41,669 bases of DNA from Bacillota bacterium (lineage in GTDB: Bacteria; Bacillota; Dehalobacteriia; UBA4068; UBA4997). The position numbers and the translations under genes are program-made. This document shows, piece by piece, positions 1 through 7,494 of the stretch. How positions within the stretch are numbered: the first letter of the stretch is position 1; each line of letters starts with the position of its first letter. The notes beneath the pieces are model-generated. The model made no database searches. It was not told the DNA's origin and worked only from the letters and a program-made list of their open reading frames with translations. Where the stretch lies: positions 1-41,669 of the forward strand of contig JAETNY010000016.1 of NCBI GenBank assembly GCA_021771915.1. The letters are read 5' to 3'.

Positions 1-742
1 CCTGCACATAAGCCGTTGGATATTCCATTTCTCGCCCCAGTTTAATCACTGGGGATTTAGTCAAAGCAACCTCCAGCATAAGCTCCACCAACTCATCCAA
101 CTGATGCCGGTTGCCGGCGTTAGCTATGTAGGCATAACCGACCTGTTCTTTGATATTATCCCGGAGAGTTTGAATGTCCGTCGTTCCGTCCGTCTTTTCA
201 GCAGCTTTAATATTTTCGTCCTGCTGTTCTACTTGTTTGGCCGAACGACTGAATGAATGAGTATTTGATACCTCGTTATTTACTCGATTAGTATTTTCTC
301 GCTGGATATTTGCTGCTTTAGTATTTAATTCCGCAGGCTTTTTCGCAGCTGGCTTGTCCACGTCCGGCTTTTCCCCTAAAGGACTTCGCGTATGTGGCTC
401 ATTAAGATTTGCGACCTCCACATCTGACGGATTATCCAGAATAGTTTTATGCGGCTGCTCATAAATGGTATATTCCGTATCGCTGATACGGCCTTTCTCG
501 CCCCGCAGCTGCCGTCTGATGATATATCCGGCCTTTTCCAATTCCCGAACCGTACTGCCGATAGCGTCCACGCCCTCCTTGCTGATAGCGGCCAACCCTC
601 GCAGGGTATAGTTCCACTCGTCCGGCAGGGATAAAATCATCGAAAGCAAGCCCTTAGCCTTGAGGCTCAACTCTCGGTCTTTCAAATGATAATTGCTCAT
701 TACAGTGTAATCTCTGGTGCGCTCCACACGATAGATAGCCAT
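1..742 (-). CDS. DUF6017-type helix-turn-helix protein of a conjugative element (C-terminus cut by window edge)
   Basis: This gene is open to the left edge, so its C-terminus is missing. The minus strand from the ATG at 742 translates without a stop. It begins MAIYRVERTRDYTVMSNYH, followed by a winged-helix-like segment in roughly the first 90 residues (LKAKGLLSMILSLPDEWNY, then STVRELEKAGYIIRRQL). A low-complexity linker rich in N and T follows, and then a helical segment (DELVELMLEVALTKSPVIKL) typical of the DUF6017 C-terminal domain. Such proteins are common in Firmicutes integrative and conjugative elements and resemble plasmid replication initiators. A GGGAG Shine-Dalgarno lies 10 bases upstream. 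The stop of the PAPS-reductase gene is about 20 bases upstream, so they are probably co-transcribed. The family assignment is by recall. A role in element replication or regulation is inferred. Confidence 0.75.
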   Translation of the reverse strand, partial: MAIYRVERTRDYTVMSNYHLKDRELSLKAKGLLSMILSLPDEWNYTLRGLAAISKEGVDAIGSTVRELEKAGYIIRRQLRGEKGRISDTEYTIYEQPHKTILDNPSDVEVANLNEPHTRSPLGEKPDVDKPAAKKPAELNTKAANIQRENTNRVNNEVSNTHSFSRSAKQVEQQDENIKAAEKTDGTTDIQTLRDNIKEQVGYAYIANAGNRHQLDELVELMLEVALTKSPVIKLGREMEYPTAYVQ

Positions 743-763
743 TGTTTTCACTCTCCCAAATAT

Positions 764-1534
764 TTAGTTACATTTTTTTCTTATATATTTTTTGCCTTGC
801 TCCTCGGCGGCAAATCGCTCGCCTAACTCCGCCACGCTCCAATGCTGCTTAAACTGCCCCCAGGGGTTTGCCCCAAACTGCTCTCTGGCTCGCTTATCCA
901 TATCCAATAGTCTGTCCCAAAGCTGTGGATGGTGCAGCCTAAGCTGCCGCAATTCTTCTATACGCTGAAACGGGCAACAAAAGCAAGACGCTCGATGATA
1001 TATCCGATACAGGCCACCGAAATCAAATCCCCGGTCATAGCAAATCTGTAATGCCTGCGCCTCGTCAATTTCCCAATCCACCAGAGGATAACGTTTGTCT
1101 TTATCCGGTTTACAACGTCCGGCCTCATCGGCGGCAATGCCGATATACTGCACAATCTCCCGTCCCTGCGCTAAACGCTTTAATTCTTGCTCAACCAAAT
1201 GCACTTTCAACTGACCGCAGCACCAGCGCACCTTAATTCCCGGCCAGCCGTTGCCATAAGGCGGCAAACCCAAATCCTTTCGTTTGGCCAAACTGCTGGC
1301 TTTGATTTTCGGCTGCTCAAACATCAGCCATTCAAAACCTTTTGGGTGTTTAAGCGTAGTGATGTGCAAGCCTCGCTCCCGGTGCAGATATTCGTCAACC
1401 TTTTGCAAATGCTCGTACATTTTCGGGAACTCCATTCCCGTATCCGCCGTCATTACATAGTCGATGGGCATACATTTTTCAAGCATCAGAATTAACAGGG
1501 CGGTGCTGTCCTTGCCACCGGACAGCGCAACCAC
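764..1534 (-). CDS. Phosphoadenosine phosphosulfate reductase family protein (ATP pyrophosphatase fold)
   Basis: This 256-residue protein has the PP-loop SGGKDSTA within its first 12 residues, a conserved DTGMEFP segment near residue 33, and cysteine pairs (WCCGQLK near 104, CFCCPFQ near 185). These mark the PAPS reductase/N-type ATP pyrophosphatase superfamily. Members carried on mobile elements are often called PAPS reductases, but they are unlikely to serve sulfate assimilation. The tRNA- or DNA-modification roles sometimes suggested are unproven. The start is odd. The only standard in-frame start is GTG at 1534, which removes the first beta strand and has no Shine-Dalgarno. The reading frame stays open upstream, and a good GGGAGG at 1574-1579 sits 9 bases before an in-frame ATA codon at 1562-1564. 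The real protein therefore probably starts at ATA or depends on frameshifting in the TA run. Confidence 0.8.
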   Translation of the reverse strand: MVALSGGKDSTALLILMLEKCMPIDYVMTADTGMEFPKMYEHLQKVDEYLHRERGLHITTLKHPKGFEWLMFEQPKIKASSLAKRKDLGLPPYGNGWPGIKVRWCCGQLKVHLVEQELKRLAQGREIVQYIGIAADEAGRCKPDKDKRYPLVDWEIDEAQALQICYDRGFDFGGLYRIYHRASCFCCPFQRIEELRQLRLHHPQLWDRLLDMDKRAREQFGANPWGQFKQHWSVAELGERFAAEEQGKKYIRKKCN

Positions 1535-1581
1535 ATTTAATGGTTTAGTTTTAATTTCTTCTATATATATCCGCCTCCCAT

Positions 1582-2190
1582 TTATTTGATATTAAAGGCA
1601 TTAAGTCCGTATCGCTCAATGAGCAGGGCGTTGACAATAACGCAAAATTCCCTCAAACCAACCGCCGATATATCCGCCAGCTTTTTCAGCAGCCGGTGAG
1701 TGTTGCCGACTGCAATACTTCTGGCTGCTGCAAATAAAGCGTAATCTTCATCTGACATCTCGAAAGTGTCTGCCCAGGAAAAATCAATGCTTTGTCGTTC
1801 AACGCAGTTAATAGTCCGGCAGTTCAGTTCAATACTGCCGGAAAACAGAAAGATGACCGCATAATATTTGGCTAAATCCCTGCGCTTTTTGCTGTATCTA
1901 AACCTGCTCATAAGGTGATTAAACCGCTTTTGGTGCTGCTCATCTGCCCACAAGGAACCGTTAAATAGCTGTTTCGCCATTATAAGCCAGGCTTTTAGAC
2001 GGGCTTTTAGTATTGGCTTATCCGGGAAACTGCCCATAACAGCTTCGCTATAGCCAACCACGCCGGCTTCAATCCGTTCAGCCAGCCAGGGGCAAGCGCC
2101 CGGCACAATGCAGCCTTTGGGTTTCTGATATTCTGTACACAGCTTGCAATCTACCATTTCCGGCGTATATCTGAATGTGTTAAGGTACAA
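1582..2190 (-). CDS. Mobile-element protein with an N-terminal four-cysteine cluster, function unknown
   Basis: This 202-residue protein starts at TTG (2190), 7 bases after GGAGG. I do not recognise the family. It has a cysteine cluster near the N-terminus (CKLCTEYQKPKGC, then C in PGACPWL), which suggests a small metal-binding site. The rest is mostly helical, including SRFRYSKKRRDLAKYYAVIF and a C-terminal segment LREFCVIVNALLIERYGL. Its stop overlaps the Shine-Dalgarno region of the PAPS-reductase-like gene, so the two are likely translated from one message. The context is the accessory module of a conjugative-type element. A hairpin with a T-run on this strand lies just upstream (2217-2249), leaving no room for a promoter between hairpin and gene. 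Confidence 0.6.
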   Translation of the reverse strand: MYLNTFRYTPEMVDCKLCTEYQKPKGCIVPGACPWLAERIEAGVVGYSEAVMGSFPDKPILKARLKAWLIMAKQLFNGSLWADEQHQKRFNHLMSRFRYSKKRRDLAKYYAVIFLFSGSIELNCRTINCVERQSIDFSWADTFEMSDEDYALFAAARSIAVGNTHRLLKKLADISAVGLREFCVIVNALLIERYGLNAFNIK

Positions 2191-2216
2191 ATTTCAACCT
2201 CCCTTTAAGCATAAAA

Positions 2217-2249
2217 AAATCAGATAGTATTTATATCGCTATCTGATTT
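2217..2249 (-). terminator. Hairpin with T-run in the leader of the mobile-element operon
   Basis: Perfect 10-base arms AATCAGATAG and CTATCTGATT flank an 11-base loop. The minus strand continues with seven T residues, giving intrinsic-terminator form. The plus side has a shorter T-run, so it could work in both directions. It lies immediately before the Shine-Dalgarno of the 1582-2190 gene, so it may act as an attenuator or insulator. Confidence 0.55.
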
Positions 2250-2336
2250 TCAGTCTATTTAGTTTTATAATGAAAACGGCTTGTCCTATCTAATTTCTTT
2301 ATTTATAAACAATTTTCTAGCCAGTTCGTTCTTATT

Positions 2337-2358
2337 TGATTGTAGCAAGCTACAATCA
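2337..2358. repeat. Perfect inverted repeat, 10-base arms, 2-base centre
   Basis: TGATTGTAGC, AA, GCTACAATCA. There is no T-run on either side, so it looks more like a protein-binding site than a terminator. It lies at the mobile-element edge, about 50 bases from the cotJC breakpoint, which fits an operator or an excision-protein site. That role is inferred. Confidence 0.5.
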
Positions 2359-2410
2359 TCACAAACTAATCTTGGTCTTTAGCTGGGCTTTTATAAGAAT
2401 TTGTTCTTTC

Positions 2411-2620
2411 GTGATTGCAGCAGAACAAAAAGCACGCACAACCTACGACAACATAATCATGCTTGTTGATGACCCCGACATTCTTGACCCCATCAAATTT
2501 TTACGTGAAAGAGAAATTGTACATTTTCAAAGGTTTGGCGAAGCGCTGGAGCGTACCAAGGACCGCTTGAATTGCCGCAATTTTTATGCCATCAATCCGG
2601 AATTTCCCAGCAACAAATAA
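2411..2620 (+). pseudogene. cotJC: 3' remnant of a CotJC/manganese catalase-family spore-coat gene
   Basis: About 70 codons remain. The translated segment IAAEQKARTTYDNIIMLVDD, followed by a LREREIVHFQRFGEALE motif and a short tail, matches the C-terminal third of CotJC, a spore-coat protein of the manganese catalase family. The N-terminal two thirds, with most of the four-helix-bundle metal ligands, are absent. Sequence left of about 2411 is unrelated and belongs to the mobile-element side. The open frame extends left to 2336, but those residues do not look like CotJC. The gene still ends with its own stop and a terminator hairpin. Truncation by insertion of the leftward element is the simplest reading. 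The 5' part may survive on the far side of that element, outside the window. Confidence 0.75.
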
Positions 2621-2648
2621 ACAACATAAACCAAAATATCATTAAAAA

Positions 2649-2691
2649 CATCTCTCATGTTTAACAAATATATTATCAAACATGAGAGATG
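2649..2691 (+). terminator. Intrinsic terminator of the cotJC remnant
   Basis: Perfect 14-base arms (CATCTCTCATGTTT and its complement) flank a 15-base loop and are followed by GCTTTATTAT. It is placed 29 bases after the cotJC stop. Its right arm supplies the apparent ATG of the truncated transposase orfA, marking the junction between cotJC and IS sequence. Confidence 0.7.
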
Positions 2692-2861
2692 CTTTATTAT
2701 CCGGAATTCAAGCCGGACAGGCCAATCGGCTTAACCGAGAACAGCAAAAAATCAAAGAACTGGAAGCTGAACTCAAAATCCTCAAAAAGCAGGTATCTGA
2801 AAAAGACGAGGTTATCGATATATTAAAAAAATCTCTCGCAGCGGCTTTTATGAATGGTTAA
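2682..2861 (+). pseudogene. IS3-family transposase orfA, C-terminal remnant
   Basis: The open frame is 59 codons, and only residues from about 2695 onward look like transposase. It has the leucine-rich coiled coil typical of OrfA C-termini (QQKIKELEAELKILKKQVSE) and ends with MNG-stop. The N-terminal helix-turn-helix is absent and its place is taken by the cotJC terminator. At 2825-2831 a run of seven A sits in the frame A-AAA-AAA, the standard -1 slippery site joining orfA to orfB. After slippage the reading continues ISRSGFYEWL, the usual start of OrfB. Confidence 0.7.
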
Positions 2862-3707
2862 ATCGTAAACCATCAACCAGGGAGCAAAACAATATTGCTC
2901 TGAGAAATGCTATAATCGAACTTCATCACAAATATCCAACTCTCGGTCTTGATAGTATATATTACAACTAAAGCATCAATTTCATTGCTCCAGAAAAAGA
3001 GTTCATAAACAAATGCAGATTGCTCATATTCACTCTATCAGGCATAAAGCTTACAAATCTACCACCAACTCCAAACACAATTACAGCATCTCGCCAAATC
3101 TTCTGAAAAGAAACTTCTCTTTCAATTCTCTTAACCAGACCTGGGTGGGTGATATAACCTATATTCCCACTGACGAAGGCTGGCTGTATTTAGCCATTGT
3201 TAAGGATTTATGTGATAAAAAGATTGTCGGTTATGCTTTTTCTGAACATATTGATACCAATTTGACTTTAGCTGCACTAAATATGGCTATAAGCAGGAGA
3301 AAACCGGGTATTGGGCTAATATTTCATAGTGATAGAGGAGTGCAATATGCTTCGACAAATTATCTGGAGAGATTAAAGGCTTGTCATATTTGTCAGAGTA
3401 TGTCGCGTAAGGGTGATTCTTATGATAATGCTGTTACCGAAAACTTTTTCAGCTGCCTTAAATGCGAACTTATTTATCTTAAGCATTATCGCTCAAGAAC
3501 TGAGGCCAAATTAGATGTTTTTGTTTATATTGAGGCTTTTTACAACAATATTCGCACTCATTCTGCTTTAGGTTGGATTTCGCCTAATGCTTTTGACAGA
3601 CTTCTTAATAATTCATATATTGCTTAATCTACTTCTGACATCTTTATATTATTTTTATTCCGCTTTTTCAACTGCTTTTCTGTCCAGTTTTGCGAGAAGG
3701 ACTCAAT
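2692..3707 (+). mobile_element. Decayed IS3-family insertion sequence (IS150-like)
   Basis: This holds the remains of a two-ORF IS3-type element: the C-terminal end of orfA, a retained A7 slippery site, and an orfB with a full DDE triad but one frameshift. The left end and most of orfA are missing. The right end is estimated from where coding and compositional similarity stop, and no terminal inverted repeat could be paired, so both limits are approximate. Confidence 0.7.
2831..3627 (+). pseudogene. IS3-family transposase orfB (rve integrase core), frameshifted
   Basis: The frame entered by -1 slippage runs SRSGFYEWLNRKPSTRE through LGLDSIYYN and hits TAA at 2969-2971. The protein resumes in another frame (LKHQFHCSRKRVHKQMQ) and stays open to 3627. 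A one-base loss near 2966-2968 explains this. The integrase core after the break looks intact: first Asp in TWVGDITYIP, second in IFHSDRGVQY, and the Glu in DNAVTENFF. The stretch 3013-3627 could be read as a 204-residue protein, but it lacks the N-terminal region, so activity is unlikely. Confidence 0.8.
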
Positions 3708-3722
3708 GCTATGAAATAATAA

Positions 3723-3754
3723 AAGCAGAAACCATTTTTACATGATTTCTGCTT
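3723..3754 (-). terminator. Terminator of the kinase/solute-binding operon
   Basis: Nine-base arms AAGCAGAAA and TTTCTGCTT flank a 14-base loop. The minus strand continues TTATTATTTC. It lies 8 bases after the stop of the histidine kinase gene. Confidence 0.7.
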
Positions 3755-3761
3755 GAATAAT

Positions 3762-5846
3762 CTAAAAACATTGACGCATTACTTTCTCTAAAGCATCTAA
3801 ATCAACTGGCTTGGCAATATGTCCATTCATACCAGACTCCAACGCGTTTTTAACATCTTCCGCCATAGCGTTAGCTGATACCGCATAAATAGGCAGATTT
3901 TGCAATTTTGGCCGGTTCATAGCCCTAATTTGCCGCGCCGCTTCATAACCGTCCATAATTGGCATTTGGATATCCATAAAAATCAGATTATAGTAATCAT
4001 CAGGGTGTTCCGCTACCAACCGAACGGCCTCCTGACCATTATAAGCCTCCTCTGTTTGTACATCTGTCAAACTAAGCAATTCTACCATAATCTCCATGTT
4101 AAGTTCATTGTCCTCAACCAACAAAACCCGTTTATCAGCATAATTAGTTTCTTCCTCCGCAGTTTGAATAAAATCGGGCTCATCTGTCGTTTCGGTTGAA
4201 GAAGCAGTCGCCAGAGGCAATGTCAATTCCACGGTAAAAGACGATCCCTTTTCCGGTTCACTTTTAACATTAATTGTGCCACCCATCAAATCAACCAAAC
4301 GCTTAGTTATGGCCAGACCAACGCCGGTGCCGCTGATTTTGCTATCAGTAGTATTTCTGGCTCGTTCAAATGGCAAAAATACACGTTCCAGGAAATCCGC
4401 TTCCATGCCAATACCAGTATCAACACAGCTAAAACGATAAGTCGCCTTGCCTTCCGGTGCATCAGGCAGCTGTAATAAAGCAAGCTTAACCTGACCGCCA
4501 GGCGGCGTGTATTTAACAGCATTACTGATAATATTATGCATAATCTGACGCAAGCGCAGGGAATCTCCAATCACCAATTCATTCGTCAAATCAATCGGCA
4601 GAACCTGCATATCCAAACCTGCGTCATCTGATTTATGCAACATCAATTCCACAACCTCATCAAAAAGCTGCGGCAGACAGACAACCTCCTCCTGTAAAAT
4701 CGCTTTACCCTGCTCAATCTGCGACATATCCATAACATCGCTAACCAGACTTAACAAATGCGTACTGGAAATTTTAATTTTTTTCAAACAATCTTCAATA
4801 CGTGCCTGATTAGTAATATTTTCCTGGGCAATCACAGTCATACCAATAATTGCATTTAAGGGCGTGCGAATATCATGTGACATATCCATCATAAAACGCC
4901 CTTTAACCCGATTCGCCATATCCGCCATATGCAAGGCTTCCTGCAACTCCCTGGTATGGTTGTTGTTTTCATACATTTTCATGGCATAAAAGGCCAACAT
5001 CAACAGCAAAATAAACGCCACAACCGTACCGGAAAAAAACATTGTTTTACGCAAAATACTATTGGCCTGCAAAGAAATTACCTGCTCCGGCACCACCGAA
5101 ACCTGAAGCCAATCAGAATCTGCCCGTAACGGCTCATAACAAAAAACAAAACCAGCGTCATCATAAACAAATTTGGCCCAACCAGATTTCTGTTCATAAA
5201 TGCTATCCTTAAATGTTTGCAAAAGCTCGGCGTCATTGCCATGAGTTGAAATCATATCAAACAGATTAGCCACAGTCTTATTGCTGTTACGGTGTCCAGG
5301 CCGCACCATAATATCGCCCTGACGGTTAATTAAATAGGAAAAACCGGCATTTTCATAAAAAGAAAGCGTAAACTGCTCAGAAATTTCTCTGGTATGGTAT
5401 TCCTTAACCAAATACCCCTCTGTACCATCAGCAAAAACACCATGCATAAATATATTAAAAACATTTTCGCCGGTTAAACTGCTGATATGCGCATCTAAAA
5501 CACCTTGCTTAATTGTATTGCCAGACAGATAATCAACCACGACCTGGTCATTTGTTTGGTCTGAGCCAATATAAAGCTTAATATCCGGCTCAACCTCCGC
5601 ATAAAAACGCAGTACCATTTCCGGATTTTGGGCATTTTCAATATGCTGCCAAATTCTGCTTAACACATTAAAACCATTTTCCAGTTGCATATTTAATGCA
5701 TTGGCTCCCTGATGAGAACTTTCCGTAATAGTTCTTATAGAGTTCGTCCATAGTTGAGTTCTAACCCCCTCAACAAACTGCCATACTCCTGTGCTAAGTA
5801 CCAGAACCAGCAGGACAATTACAAAATATGCCAGCAATTTTTTCAT
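3762..5846 (-). CDS. Hybrid sensor histidine kinase with C-terminal receiver domain
   Basis: This membrane signalling kinase has about 694 residues. A first membrane helix (LLAYFVIVLLVLVLSTGVW) is followed by an extracytoplasmic Cache-like sensor of ~250 residues and a second helix near 275-295. The HisKA phosphoacceptor is near 325 (MSHDIRTPLNAIIG). The HATPase has an N-box (NIISNAVKYTPPGG), G1 (VDTGIGM) and G2 (GTGVGLAI). The receiver has its phosphorylatable Asp near 623 (FMDIQMPIMDG) and Lys in HIAKPVD. All catalytic residues are present. The open frame starts 7 codons earlier at TTG, but AAAGGGA lies inside those codons and points to the ATG at 5846. It follows the solute-binding protein gene by about 40 bases. 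No output regulator is adjacent, so the receiver may act by phosphotransfer or protein contact. Confidence 0.88.
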   Translation of the reverse strand: MKKLLAYFVIVLLVLVLSTGVWQFVEGVRTQLWTNSIRTITESSHQGANALNMQLENGFNVLSRIWQHIENAQNPEMVLRFYAEVEPDIKLYIGSDQTNDQVVVDYLSGNTIKQGVLDAHISSLTGENVFNIFMHGVFADGTEGYLVKEYHTREISEQFTLSFYENAGFSYLINRQGDIMVRPGHRNSNKTVANLFDMISTHGNDAELLQTFKDSIYEQKSGWAKFVYDDAGFVFCYEPLRADSDWLQVSVVPEQVISLQANSILRKTMFFSGTVVAFILLLMLAFYAMKMYENNNHTRELQEALHMADMANRVKGRFMMDMSHDIRTPLNAIIGMTVIAQENITNQARIEDCLKKIKISSTHLLSLVSDVMDMSQIEQGKAILQEEVVCLPQLFDEVVELMLHKSDDAGLDMQVLPIDLTNELVIGDSLRLRQIMHNIISNAVKYTPPGGQVKLALLQLPDAPEGKATYRFSCVDTGIGMEADFLERVFLPFERARNTTDSKISGTGVGLAITKRLVDLMGGTINVKSEPEKGSSFTVELTLPLATASSTETTDEPDFIQTAEEETNYADKRVLLVEDNELNMEIMVELLSLTDVQTEEAYNGQEAVRLVAEHPDDYYNLIFMDIQMPIMDGYEAARQIRAMNRPKLQNLPIYAVSANAMAEDVKNALESGMNGHIAKPVDLDALEKVMRQCF

Positions 5847-5887
5847 TTGGAAAGTCCCTTTCGTCAAAAGTCATACCTGAACTTCTT

Positions 5888-7171
5888 TTATTGATAAACA
5901 ACCAAAGCCCTGTCGTCCATATTCTGCATTATCTCCGTTAAATCCTTGCCGAACAAAAGTTCCTCAACGGCATCGTCCATAATATTCCATATCGGAAACT
6001 TAATTTGACTATCAGCCCCAATAACAGCCGCCTGATTACGATAGCTAAACACAATATCATGAATTTCTGATAAAGACGGCATATATTCATCTAACAGAGG
6101 ACTAAAAGAAGCTTGATTATCAGCCAACTGCCGCAAATTTTCCGGCTGCATAAAATATGCCAAAAACTGCTTTGCCAGTTCCTGATTGGTACTTTGTGCT
6201 GAAACACTAAGACGGATATCTGGATTAATCACCAATACCGCGCCATCGGGCAAAACTGGATAAGGAACTACTTTAAAATCAAAACCTGGCTCCATGCCTT
6301 TAACCCGGCCAGCCGCCCAAACCCCAGTCAGCATAAAAGGGGTTTCACCCTGCACAAACTCAGACAAATCATCAGATGTTCTATTAGTCTGCAAAGCCAG
6401 ACCAGCGTTAATATAACCCTTATCACAAAAATCTCTGGCCAAAGCCAAACCGTCCGCCAGATAATCGCTCAACCTGGCTTCTCCACTATTCAGCTTAACA
6501 AAGGCCTCCGCTTGTTTATTATCCTGATAAAGAGGATAAAAACCATGCGCCAAAACCAGAGTTTTTAATGAAATATCATTATTCGCCACAATCGGCGTTA
6601 TTCCTTGCTCCACAAAATAATCACAAACCGCCTGCCATTCGCCAAGATTAGTCGGAACTTTCTGACCATGCTGTTCTAACAAATCCAAATTACAATACAA
6701 ACCAAAGGCTGAAACAGTAGTCGGCAGCCAATAAATCTTACCATCTGGCGATTGCATTTGGCTGAGAATACTATCAGAAAAATTAATATTCGCCAGCAAA
6801 TCAGTTAAATCCGCCAGACTGTCATTAGCTGAAAAAGACAAAACAACATCATGATTAACCATAAAAATATCGTCCAAGTGCCCAGTAGATTCCCGATTTT
6901 GCAATGCGTCATAATATTCAGAGCCTTTTATACTTTCATATGACACCACTACATCTTGATTGACCTCCATAAAATTAGTCATAATTTCCTCTATAACTTC
7001 AACATTAGCCGCTTCATGCTTATTACCAAAAAAAGTCAGCTTCTGACTGGCCATAGGTTGAGTTTCATAATTCACAACTTCATTTTTTTGCCCACAACCG
7101 GCCAAACAACCAAGCAAAATCAGTAGCATAAACAAAAAACCTGTTTTTTTGACTTCACTATAAATTATCAT
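5888..7171 (-). CDS. Extracellular solute-binding lipoprotein (ABC family 1 type)
   Basis: This 427-residue lipoprotein has an N-terminal hydrophobic segment and lipobox LAGC with Cys26, so it should be anchored outside the membrane. The body resembles sugar-type family 1 binding proteins (FFGNKHEAANVEVIEEIM; WLPTTVSAFGLYCNLDLLE; PFMLTGVWAAGRVKG). The ATG at 7171 sits 8 bases after GGAGG. No permease or ATPase genes are nearby. Its partner is the hybrid histidine kinase just downstream, whose outer sensor domain could read the ligand-bound form. Sensing rather than uptake is therefore plausible. Uptake with distant transporter genes cannot be excluded. Confidence 0.8.
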   Translation of the reverse strand: MIIYSEVKKTGFLFMLLILLGCLAGCGQKNEVVNYETQPMASQKLTFFGNKHEAANVEVIEEIMTNFMEVNQDVVVSYESIKGSEYYDALQNRESTGHLDDIFMVNHDVVLSFSANDSLADLTDLLANINFSDSILSQMQSPDGKIYWLPTTVSAFGLYCNLDLLEQHGQKVPTNLGEWQAVCDYFVEQGITPIVANNDISLKTLVLAHGFYPLYQDNKQAEAFVKLNSGEARLSDYLADGLALARDFCDKGYINAGLALQTNRTSDDLSEFVQGETPFMLTGVWAAGRVKGMEPGFDFKVVPYPVLPDGAVLVINPDIRLSVSAQSTNQELAKQFLAYFMQPENLRQLADNQASFSPLLDEYMPSLSEIHDIVFSYRNQAAVIGADSQIKFPIWNIMDDAVEELLFGKDLTEIMQNMDDRALVVYQ

Positions 7172-7446
7172 TTGCTAAACCTCCGCCTGATAAACAAAGA
7201 TTTTCCTGAATTACAAAAGTTTATATATAATTTACTTATATATTTTAATAAATTTCTCATAAAATGTAAAGAGTTTATTGCATTATTATTAAAAATTACC
7301 AATCAACCAAGCGCTACCCTAAATGGCGCGGCTGAGCGAAATGGTTCACACTAAGCTTCCACCCGGCCTATGGCCTCGGAACTAACTCCGTATCGCTGAC
7401 TGCGTCCCCTAAAATGGCCTTGCCAATCGCTAAGTATTCATACAAA
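7172..7446. other. Intergenic stretch with a GC-rich, self-complementary island
   Basis: The first ~130 bases are AT-rich with no gene. Positions 7310-7430 are markedly richer in G and C and self-complementary: GCGC/GCGC arms at 7311-7329, and TTCC..GGCC-TAT-GGCC..GGAA around 7358-7382. The island also holds two similar copies of CC(A)TTT(T)AGGG on the minus strand. It does not match a riboswitch I know. No start codon with a Shine-Dalgarno and sensible coding was found. Confidence 0.35.
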
Positions 7447-7476
7447 AGCCCTGTGTTCATCATCAAACACAGGGCT
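7447..7476 (-). terminator. Terminator of sigG
   Basis: Perfect 11-base arms AGCCCTGTGTT and AACACAGGGCT flank an 8-base loop. The minus strand continues TTTTGTATG. It lies 18 bases after the sigG stop. Confidence 0.75.
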
Positions 7477-7494
7477 AAATATCTTATATGAACA

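Noticed and set aside
7320-7400. T-box leader, suggested by GGGTGGAA on the minus strand
   Set aside because: No specifier stem or tRNA-ligase/amino-acid gene follows, and the GGTGG context lacks the antiterminator consensus.
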